From: an uncultured Eubacteriales bacterium
GTDB lineage: Bacteria > Bacillota > Clostridia > Oscillospirales > Acutalibacteraceae
Assembly: GCA_934486705.1 (NCBI GenBank)
Contig: CAKSQS010000060.1
Coordinates: forward strand, 1-15,451
Direction: 5' to 3'
Length of the DNA: 15,451 bases
Notes under the pieces: model-generated
Told to the model about the DNA's origin: nothing
The model's input: only the letters and a program-made list of their open reading frames with translations
Databases searched by the model: none
Part shown: piece by piece, positions 1 through 6,441 of the stretch
Position numbering within the stretch: position 1 is the first letter of the stretch
Layout: each line of letters opens with the position of its first letter
Program-made: the position numbers and the translations under genes

Positions 1-1583
1 GCTTTTTCTTCCCCGAGCAGCACCTTAACAAAATATTTCTGCGTTTTTTCACCGCATGAAAAAGCGTTTATGTAGGTGTGTAAAAACGGAAATTCATAAA
101 GCTTATACGGGTCGCCGAAGGAAGTAAATATAAATTTCGGGTGTGAAAGTCCCAAGCCGTCCCAAAACGGCCCCATATGGTCGCTGCCGCAGCGCAGCGA
201 GCCCGCATTGCTGTGTGAAACGTCAATAAAACTGTTTACCAGCACGCAATCGTAATTTTCCTCTATACCTTTAAGCTCCGTATGAATAAACGGTATGTTT
301 TTTCGGTCAACCTTAAATCCGCGGTCTTCAAGCTCTTTTCTCAGCGGCTCGTCAATATTTGCATCGTTATTGTTCGAGGATGTGGATATAAGGTTCAAAA
401 GCAATATTCTGTCCCCTCGGTTTAATTTCAGCGGTATAAGCTTATCAAAGTTGCGCTCAATTCTAAAGGATTTTGCAACCGCCTTATCTATATAATCCTG
501 CGGGTCGCCGCTCAGGTTTATTTTTGCGTCGTCAGACTGTTCGTCATCCAGTAGACCTACGCTGTTTTTAAGCCTTAAAACGCGTTCGGCGGCGTCTCTC
601 AATCGCTCTGTCGGTATAACTCCTTCTTCCGCAGCCTTTCTTATTGCCCTGTAATCTTCGGGCTTGGAAAAAAGCATTAAATCTCCGCCCGCATTTATAA
701 AGCGTACGCCGAGCTCCTCGCGTTTGCAAACCGCAACCGCTCCCACCATATTCATGGCGTCGGAAATAATACACCCGTCAAAGCCGAGCTCTCCCTTTAA
801 AAGATCGGTCATAAGATTTTTACTGAGCGAGCACGGAAGATACCCTGTTATCGGGTCAATTTCTTCTTCGCCCTGCCATGACGGCAGACTGATGTGCGCG
901 CACATAACCGCTTTAGCGCCGTTTTTGAACATTTCCTTATATACGCGTCCGTAAGTTTCAAGCCATTCCTGCCTGCCCTTGCTGTTAACGGTTGTGCAGT
1001 AGTGCTGATTGCGGTCGTCCATACCGTCTCCGGGGAAGTGCTTGCAGCAGGCGACTACCTTGCTTTCGAAAGTAAGCCCGCGCACAAAAGCGCCCGCCAT
1101 TTTTATAACGTGGTCGGCACTGTCCGACATTGCCCTTGTATTTACAAGCGGATTATTAAAATTGTAATTTATATCAACCACGGGTCCCAAAAGCACATGA
1201 TTTCCCGTTTTTCTGAGCATTTGCGCGTAAACCCGTGCGTACTCTTCCATAAGCTCGGGGTCGTCAGTTGCGCCCCACGCCATTTTGGTGATTTGCTGGT
1301 CAAAGTTTTCAATCCAACCGTCGGTAAGCACCATTGTCGGAATCGGGGCGTACTCTCCCGCCCTTTTACAAAGGGTTCTGTTCATTTCAAGCTGATTCAT
1401 ACCCTTGCAAAGCGGGCTTACCGGTGCGGTGTATACCGAACCCAAATGCATTTCTTTAAATATTCCGTCATACTCGGATATTTCAAAATCGGGGCTTGCC
1501 AGATCAATGTTCAAAACCTGCCCGCAAAGCTCATCAAGGCTCATAGACTCAACGGCTTTTCTTATTTCTTTATTTGTTTTCAT
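1..1583 (-). CDS. Glycoside hydrolase family 3 (two-domain), 3' end cut by window edge
   Basis: My translation from the ATG at 1583 stays open to base 1 (527 codons). It resembles GH3 exo-beta-glycosidases, closest in motifs to the NagZ-like branch (beta-N-acetylglucosaminidase or beta-glucosidase). Visible motifs are KHFPGDG at residues 181-187, the catalytic-loop His194, and the nucleophile context IISDAMNMVGA with Asp275. After about residue 345 a second alpha/beta domain follows, as in two-domain GH3 proteins. The last visible residues look close to the usual C-terminus, so probably only a few tens are missing. There is no signal peptide, so it should act in the cytoplasm on imported oligosaccharides. 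AAGGAG lies 9 bases before the ATG. It follows the second SGNH gene by 51 bases. Oddity: the NagZ Asp-Ser-His dyad reads Asn192-Gln-His194. Family confidence is high; the sugar specificity is not determined. Confidence 0.9.
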   Translation of the reverse strand, partial: MKTNKEIRKAVESMSLDELCGQVLNIDLASPDFEISEYDGIFKEMHLGSVYTAPVSPLCKGMNQLEMNRTLCKRAGEYAPIPTMVLTDGWIENFDQQITKMAWGATDDPELMEEYARVYAQMLRKTGNHVLLGPVVDINYNFNNPLVNTRAMSDSADHVIKMAGAFVRGLTFESKVVACCKHFPGDGMDDRNQHYCTTVNSKGRQEWLETYGRVYKEMFKNGAKAVMCAHISLPSWQGEEEIDPITGYLPCSLSKNLMTDLLKGELGFDGCIISDAMNMVGAVAVCKREELGVRFINAGGDLMLFSKPEDYRAIRKAAEEGVIPTERLRDAAERVLRLKNSVGLLDDEQSDDAKINLSGDPQDYIDKAVAKSFRIERNFDKLIPLKLNRGDRILLLNLISTSSNNNDANIDEPLRKELEDRGFKVDRKNIPFIHTELKGIEENYDCVLVNSFIDVSHSNAGSLRCGSDHMGPFWDGLGLSHPKFIFTSFGDPYKLYEFPFLHTYINAFSCGEKTQKYFVKVLLGEEK

Positions 1584-1592
1584 TGAAATTTT

Positions 1593-1598
1593 CTCCTT
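1593..1598 (-). promoter_or_regulatory. Ribosome binding site of the GH3 gene
   Basis: On the minus strand AAGGAG sits 9 bases before the ATG at 1583. It fixes the start in the 51-base gap after the SGNH gene. I see no strong hairpin or T-run terminator in this gap, which fits continued transcription. Confidence 0.75.
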
Positions 1599-1634
1599 AC
1601 ACACATTAAAAACGCTGAAAATATTTGCAACAGC

Positions 1635-2726
1635 CTAAAGCAATTCCCCGAACGCCGCATAAAGCGCGTCACCCAAGGCTTTTCCGCCGTTACCGTCCGG
1701 GTGAGGTCCGTAAAGCGACATATGCCTTCTCGGTGATGGTTTTCCGATGATATCGGAAACGTCGAAAAAACCGTCCGCATTTTTTGATACGGTATTACGC
1801 AGAAAATCGTTCACGGCATACCATTTTTCCTTATCCTCCCCCACCATATCAAACGGCGGCACGGAAAGCAGTATGACCCTGCAGCCGACCGATTTTAAAA
1901 GATACACAATGCGCGCCGTATCATTGCAGATATTTGTAACAGAGCGGTGCATATTTATATCGTTAACTCCGAAACAAACAAAAACCGTATCACCCGTTTT
2001 TGCCTTTTTCAGCCAACTGCCGTCGGTTACGGCGTCATACGCATGCCCGCAGCCGAGCCCCAAATTCCAAAAGCTGAAATTTTTTCCCAGCCGCTCTGCA
2101 AGCCTTGCCGCCCAAAACTCATATTTATCGGGCGTTGTGCCGAGACCCTGAGTAATGGAATCGCCGAAAAATACAACTTTTTTGCTTTTGCCGACCCTTA
2201 TACCCACAAAAATCGGCTGCGGAAATTCTTTATCCTCTTTAAAACCGTTTTCGTCCAGAGAAAATGCGGGTACAATTTTATCGGGTGTAAAAGGTATCTC
2301 GCTGCCGCTGAAGGTAATTTTGAAGCATAAATAATGATTTTTCGGAATTTCAAGCTCTGTTTCATCGCTCCAAAAAATTTCTCCCGGCAGCACATCCTTT
2401 TTCGTACTGCCCGAAAAGCTTAAAGGCACAAGTTTTTCCGACATATGCGGATCGCCGTAAGCGCCGCCGTCGCCCGCAAAAGCGGAAACAATCCGCCAAC
2501 TGCCGCCAAGGCAATTTGCCCGACATTGAGTTCCGTCGCCGTATGTGCTGTCAACACAGTTTGAAAAACAAAATCTGTAAGCCGATTTTCCGTGCCTTTG
2601 AACCTTATAATAAATTGCCGAGGTTTTATTTTCAAAGCTGCCCTTTAAAATAAAGTTATTATTTGTTCCCGCTACGGTATTTGACGAATATTCTTCAAAA
2701 AGCTTAAATGCGTTATCACAAGTCAT
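1635..2726 (-). CDS. Two-domain SGNH/GDSL hydrolase-like protein lacking the canonical catalytic Asp
   Basis: 363 residues from the ATG at 2726. A TTG three codons upstream (2735) is also in frame but less likely. Residues 1 to about 170 look like a beta-rich, sandwich-type accessory domain. Residues about 180-363 are an SGNH/GDSL hydrolase: block I FFGDSITQG (Ser189), block II NLGLGCG, block III FGVNDI (Asn255), block V GPHPDG (His342). In classical members Asp lies three residues before the His (DxxH); here that position is Tyr339. The protein may use a Ser-His dyad, recruit another acid, or be weakened. There is no signal peptide, so it is cytoplasmic. The family includes sugar acetylesterases, and the context suggests deacylation of imported oligosaccharides. 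Its start overlaps the end of the preceding SGNH gene by 11 bases, suggesting translational coupling. Confidence 0.85.
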   Translation of the reverse strand: MTCDNAFKLFEEYSSNTVAGTNNNFILKGSFENKTSAIYYKVQRHGKSAYRFCFSNCVDSTYGDGTQCRANCLGGSWRIVSAFAGDGGAYGDPHMSEKLVPLSFSGSTKKDVLPGEIFWSDETELEIPKNHYLCFKITFSGSEIPFTPDKIVPAFSLDENGFKEDKEFPQPIFVGIRVGKSKKVVFFGDSITQGLGTTPDKYEFWAARLAERLGKNFSFWNLGLGCGHAYDAVTDGSWLKKAKTGDTVFVCFGVNDINMHRSVTNICNDTARIVYLLKSVGCRVILLSVPPFDMVGEDKEKWYAVNDFLRNTVSKNADGFFDVSDIIGKPSPRRHMSLYGPHPDGNGGKALGDALYAAFGELL

Positions 2727-3345
2727 ATTTATCAATTACTTTCCCTATAGCCTCGGCTGCCCAAATACCGATAAGCCTTGCGCCCGCCTCTTTGGGATGA
2801 ACGCCGTCAAACGTCAGCTCTTCGTCACGGTATTCTATTGCCGCGGCTGTCATCATTCCGTCAAGCGGAACAAGTATATCCGCATATTCGCGCGAAAGCA
2901 CCCTTATTGCATCTATATCGGGGTCAAGCTTTTCCCTGAACGGTTTTTCGGGATTATCAAGCAAAAACGGCTCCATAATAACAATACCTGCCTTTGTTTT
3001 GCTTTTAAGCGCTTCAAGCATGCGGCGGCAATTCTCCGAATACTCTTCGGTTGTTATATCAAGACCGTGCGCATAGCTGTGCCAAACGTCGTTAATGCCT
3101 ATCATAAGGCATACAATATCCGGCTGAACGGCAATGCAATCCTTTTCCCATCTTTCAAGCAGATCTCCGCTTTTATTGCCCGAGACACCTAAATTAAGAA
3201 ATTCAAGCTGTTTTTGCGGGAATACCTCTTTAAGCCTTTGTGCCGCAAATTTGGCATAACCTTTTCCCAAGTGATGCGGGTCGTTTCTGTCGCGTTCCTC
3301 ATCGGTCACGCTGTCGCCCTGAAATAAAATTTTAACATTCTTCAA
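2716..3345 (-). CDS. SGNH/GDSL-family esterase, probable carbohydrate acetylesterase
   Basis: 209 residues, the usual size for a single-domain SGNH hydrolase, with all four blocks: FQGDSVTD (Ser12), NLGVSGN (residues 51-57), MIGIND (Asn85) and DGVHPKEAG (Asp180, His183). The family hydrolyses ester bonds; members beside glycosidases are often O-acetylesterases on sugars such as xylosyl or rhamnogalacturonan units. Without a signal peptide it should act inside the cell. The start is chosen as TTG at 3345 because no in-frame ATG or GTG lies nearby and GAGGGGAGA sits 8 bases upstream. An ATG at 3353 is out of frame and hits a stop after three codons. It lies 21 bases after the surface GH31 gene and overlaps the next SGNH gene by 11 bases. 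Family assignment is firm; the substrate is inferred from neighbours. Confidence 0.92.
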   Translation of the reverse strand: MKNVKILFQGDSVTDEERDRNDPHHLGKGYAKFAAQRLKEVFPQKQLEFLNLGVSGNKSGDLLERWEKDCIAVQPDIVCLMIGINDVWHSYAHGLDITTEEYSENCRRMLEALKSKTKAGIVIMEPFLLDNPEKPFREKLDPDIDAIRVLSREYADILVPLDGMMTAAAIEYRDEELTFDGVHPKEAGARLIGIWAAEAIGKVIDKYDL

Positions 3346-3353
3346 AAAAACAT

Positions 3354-3362
3354 TCTCCCCTC
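3354..3362 (-). promoter_or_regulatory. Ribosome binding site deciding a TTG start
   Basis: GAGGGGAGA on the minus strand is 8 bases before the TTG at 3345, a normal spacing. It directly abuts the ATG at 3353, which is too close for efficient initiation and in the wrong frame. This favours TTG as the true start of the SGNH esterase. Confidence 0.6.
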
Positions 3363-3366
3363 GGTT

Positions 3367-6300
3367 TTATTCCTTTTCCGTTTTAACCTTTTTTCCGCGT
3401 TTTTTCTTTATAAGTATTATTGCAGCTACCGCGCCCGCAACTAAAAGCACTCCGCCGATAACTCCGAGAACGATTACCCACGTTTCTATATATTCGTAAT
3501 ACATATCGGGACTGCCTTTTCTTACTACCTTGCGCTTTTTTCTTATAATACTCTTTTTGGTCTCCGGAACGGTTTCGTCATCGTCGGTTTCCGACATATC
3601 TATCCGTTCGCCGCTGTCTGTGCCGTCGGTTGCGGCATATGCCGAGCGATACACCCCGAAATCATAAACAGTGACCGTTTTTCCGCCGCCTGCCGTAATA
3701 TCCGAAACCTTTACATACCGTGCGTTTACCGGGTCAAAGCGCAGTATATCCACCATACCGTCGGAATCCGTAACCGCCGACGCTTCCTGCCACTCATCCC
3801 CGTCTTTTGATACCGAAACGGTATAATTCTTGCCGTAGCCCGAGTTATTCACCCATTTGACCTCCACGCGGTCGATTGTTTCCTCTTTTCCTAAGTCAAC
3901 GGAGAAAAATGCTTCGTCAAGCTTGGTAACGGTCCACTGCGTATCCTTTTTACCGTCAACAATATTTTCAGGCTTTGTATCGGACGCCCTGAACGAATGT
4001 GTCGTTATTTTTTTATTCTCCGCCAAATTTTTTGAAAGCAAGCCGCCCAATGTAATAGAAATACTGTTCCAATCGGCAGCGGGCAGACGAATAACGGTTT
4101 TTGTATAACTGTCAACATAATATCCGCTTTCATCCGATTCAGGCATATGGTCAAGCTTTTCAAGCGCTTTGCCGTCCACCTTTACTTCGCTCGCGTTTAT
4201 ACCGTAAGCCAGTATAACCTTTTCCTTTGAAGCGCGGTCTGCCGAAACGGTAAACGTATTTCCGTCGGCTGATGAAGTATACACGGTCCTTGTATTTTTA
4301 TCGCTCCAATACTCTTCCTGTCTCTTCCCGTTCGGAGCGGTTACAACAAGCGCTTCAACCGCCGAATCGGACTCTATTTTATCCGTAAGAGAAAGGGTTT
4401 TGCCCGAAACGGTAACGGGAATTACCGAGCCGCTCCTTATAAATACCGGCGTAAGGTCAAGGGGCGCGTCAACGTCATATTCACTGCCGCCTTTATACAG
4501 TCTGCCGGTCCACAAATCAAACCAATTTCCTTTAGGCAGCGTCACCTTTGTATGGTAAAGATAATCAGTAATCGGGCAGACAAGCAGATCATCGCAGAAC
4601 ATATACTCGCTTTCGCTGTTTAAAAGCTTGCTGTTGCCGGGGAACGAAAGCGCCATTGATTTAGAAACAGGCGAGCCTGTTTTGTTGGCTATTATCGCAC
4701 TGCTGTAAATCTTATTAAGCAGGTTTTCACGCAGCCAATAGTGAGAAACAAAGGTGTTCGTCGCAATATCTCCCCAATGCCACGGGTCCTGTTCTCCCTG
4801 CCCGTGCAGGCGCATATACGGGCTGAATGTACCGAATTGCAGCCAGCGCGTATATATTTCGCTGTTTTCCGTTGCGCCGTAGCCGCCTATATCCGAGCCC
4901 CAGTTTGAAAATCCGCACGCAGTAAGCGTAAGCATTGCGTTTACCGCGCGTTTCATACCGTCAAACGTACCCTTTTGGTCGCCGCTGAAATTGCCTGCCC
5001 AAACCTGAGAGCCCTGGGTGGCATTACGTGCGAAAAGTACAAAGTCATCGCCGTATTTTTCCGAAAATACCTGATTGTTTACTTTAGAATAGTAGTAGCT
5101 TGAAAAATTATGAAACTCCGCGCCGGTCATACCGTTGTAAGCAAGCACGCTTTCCGGAATGTATTCACCGTAATCCACCATAAGCCCTTTCAAGCCCCAG
5201 TCAAGATACTTTTTCCATCTTTCGCGCTGAACCGCAAGCGCGTTCGGGTGCGAATAATCCATTGTTCCCGTGCTCGGCTGAACGGCATATGTCCAAGGAT
5301 TCAGCGCGTCTCTGAAGCAGGGCAGCTCGTAATCCGAAAACAACGTGCTGAGACTCGGTATCCAGTAGCTCATATCGGCACGGCTTTGGAACGGAGTAGT
5401 CCATGCAAGCATTCTTGTATTTGTTGATAAAAGCTTATTATAGGACTGAATATTGTAGGAAAGTTCCCCCTCGCCGTAAAGCGCCGCTATATCGGTTATT
5501 CCGAGCTTTTTATAACCGGAAAGAGACTCGGTAAGCTTACCCAGAACATTTTCCGTACCGTCGGATTCCCATGTCTGTCCCGAAGCGCCCGCCCAATAAC
5601 GGTACGCCCACTTAGGCGAAAGCAGCGGAGTTCCCGTAAGCGAGGTGTAGGACGCTATATTTTCAAGCGGAGAGCCGGTCCAAAAATACATATCGAATTT
5701 AGGACCGTTGAAATCAAGCGAATATTTGCGCTTATCGGTAACGCCTATATCCGCAACGGCGCTGTAAGCCGAATTGAAAAACAGCATATATCCTACAGAG
5801 CTGTGCAAAATCGGGATATTTTTATAGGATGTTCCGTCCTCGCTCCATGAGTCCTGATTCCACAGCACCGTTTTAATTCCGAGCTGATTAAAGGCTTCAA
5901 AACGCTCGCCCAAGCCGTACAGGCTCTCTCCCTCGCTTATTCCGCACTCAAGCTTAACCTTTTTAAGCACGTCGTTTTGGTAGCCGAACCAAATTTGATC
6001 CGCCGCAAAACGCGCAACCTGATTATTCATATTATTAAAAATATCAATCTTCCATTTTTCGGCGGAGGTATCAAGCAAAACCCGAGTTCCGTCCTGTGCC
6101 TTCATTGAAAGCTCTTTACTCGATGTCTCCTCGTATTCGATTTTATTGAGCTTTTCGGGAGTGAAAAAGCCTTCCGCCTCACCGTAAAGCCGAAAACCGC
6201 CGAATGACGGGAAAACCAGAGTCAGCTTTTGCTCACTTCCGTTAACCGAAACATACAGCACAAGAGATTCCTCGTTCTTTTCCACCCTCAAAATGCTTTC

Positions 6301-6426
6301 GGGGTAATACCATTTCACCTTAACGGTAGAAGGATATACCTGTGCCGAAGCGGAAAAGGGAATCAATACAATAAATAAAAGTGAGCAAAAAAGAGCTGCA
6401 AGCCTTTTCAATATATTTACCTTCAT
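3367..6426 (-). CDS. Surface-anchored GH31 alpha-glycosidase with F5/8C module and C-terminal membrane anchor
   Basis: 1019 residues from the ATG at 6426; a TTG five codons upstream lies inside the SD region. Signal peptide at residues 1-28 ends in SASA before Gln29. An N-terminal beta-sandwich (about 30-260) precedes the GH31 barrel (about 265-580). The nucleophile is Asp418 in GLMVDYGE and the likely acid/base is Asp483 in NFSGDQ, followed by SDIGGYG. After sandwich domains comes an F5/8C (CBM32-like) module at about 800-928. A charged linker, a hydrophobic helix (about 982-1006) and a lysine-rich tail end the protein; there is no LPXTG. GH31 enzymes are retaining alpha-glycosidases, usually alpha-glucosidases or alpha-xylosidases. 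The barrel strand-3 motif is ALYGEGE rather than the usual W-x-D type, so specificity is open. It follows its cytoplasmic GH31 paralogue by 15 bases and probably trims a polymer at the cell surface. Confidence 0.93.
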   Translation of the reverse strand: MKVNILKRLAALFCSLLFIVLIPFSASAQVYPSTVKVKWYYPESILRVEKNEESLVLYVSVNGSEQKLTLVFPSFGGFRLYGEAEGFFTPEKLNKIEYEETSSKELSMKAQDGTRVLLDTSAEKWKIDIFNNMNNQVARFAADQIWFGYQNDVLKKVKLECGISEGESLYGLGERFEAFNQLGIKTVLWNQDSWSEDGTSYKNIPILHSSVGYMLFFNSAYSAVADIGVTDKRKYSLDFNGPKFDMYFWTGSPLENIASYTSLTGTPLLSPKWAYRYWAGASGQTWESDGTENVLGKLTESLSGYKKLGITDIAALYGEGELSYNIQSYNKLLSTNTRMLAWTTPFQSRADMSYWIPSLSTLFSDYELPCFRDALNPWTYAVQPSTGTMDYSHPNALAVQRERWKKYLDWGLKGLMVDYGEYIPESVLAYNGMTGAEFHNFSSYYYSKVNNQVFSEKYGDDFVLFARNATQGSQVWAGNFSGDQKGTFDGMKRAVNAMLTLTACGFSNWGSDIGGYGATENSEIYTRWLQFGTFSPYMRLHGQGEQDPWHWGDIATNTFVSHYWLRENLLNKIYSSAIIANKTGSPVSKSMALSFPGNSKLLNSESEYMFCDDLLVCPITDYLYHTKVTLPKGNWFDLWTGRLYKGGSEYDVDAPLDLTPVFIRSGSVIPVTVSGKTLSLTDKIESDSAVEALVVTAPNGKRQEEYWSDKNTRTVYTSSADGNTFTVSADRASKEKVILAYGINASEVKVDGKALEKLDHMPESDESGYYVDSYTKTVIRLPAADWNSISITLGGLLSKNLAENKKITTHSFRASDTKPENIVDGKKDTQWTVTKLDEAFFSVDLGKEETIDRVEVKWVNNSGYGKNYTVSVSKDGDEWQEASAVTDSDGMVDILRFDPVNARYVKVSDITAGGGKTVTVYDFGVYRSAYAATDGTDSGERIDMSETDDDETVPETKKSIIRKKRKVVRKGSPDMYYEYIETWVIVLGVIGGVLLVAGAVAAIILIKKKRGKKVKTEKE
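3643..4029 (-). other. F5/8 type C (CBM32-like) carbohydrate-binding module of the surface GH31
   Basis: Encodes about 129 residues with the discoidin/F5-8C pattern: an N-terminal NLAENK segment, IVDGKKDTQW, FFSVDLGKEETIDRVEVKW, YTVSVSKDGDEW, then ARYVKV and a closing YDFGVYRS. Such modules bind sugars on glycans and bring the enzyme to its substrate. It resembles the module at 15041-15451 in the dockerin protein, notably VDLGKEE/LDLGKEE, the KW pair, SKDG/SSDG and SAVTDSDGM/ASVTNGGGM. A shared ligand is likely but inferred. Confidence 0.85.
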
Positions 6427-6433
6427 TATGCGT

Positions 6434-6439
6434 TCCTCC
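6434..6439 (-). promoter_or_regulatory. Ribosome binding site of the surface GH31 gene
   Basis: GGAGGA on the minus strand lies 7 bases before the ATG at 6426, right after the TAA of the upstream GH31 gene (6442-6444). It supports the ATG over the in-frame TTG at 6441, which would place the SD inside the coding region. Confidence 0.8.
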
Positions 6440-6441
6440 AA

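Noticed and set aside
894..1586. Plus-strand open frame of 230 codons
   Set aside because: It lies wholly antisense to the GH3 gene, whose motifs are clear. Its product has no recognisable domain and a low-complexity His/Cys/Phe-rich look typical of antisense shadows.
3367..3660. Sortase anchor at the C-terminus of the surface GH31
   Set aside because: No LPXTG-like motif precedes the hydrophobic helix; only charged and Tyr-rich residues are seen.
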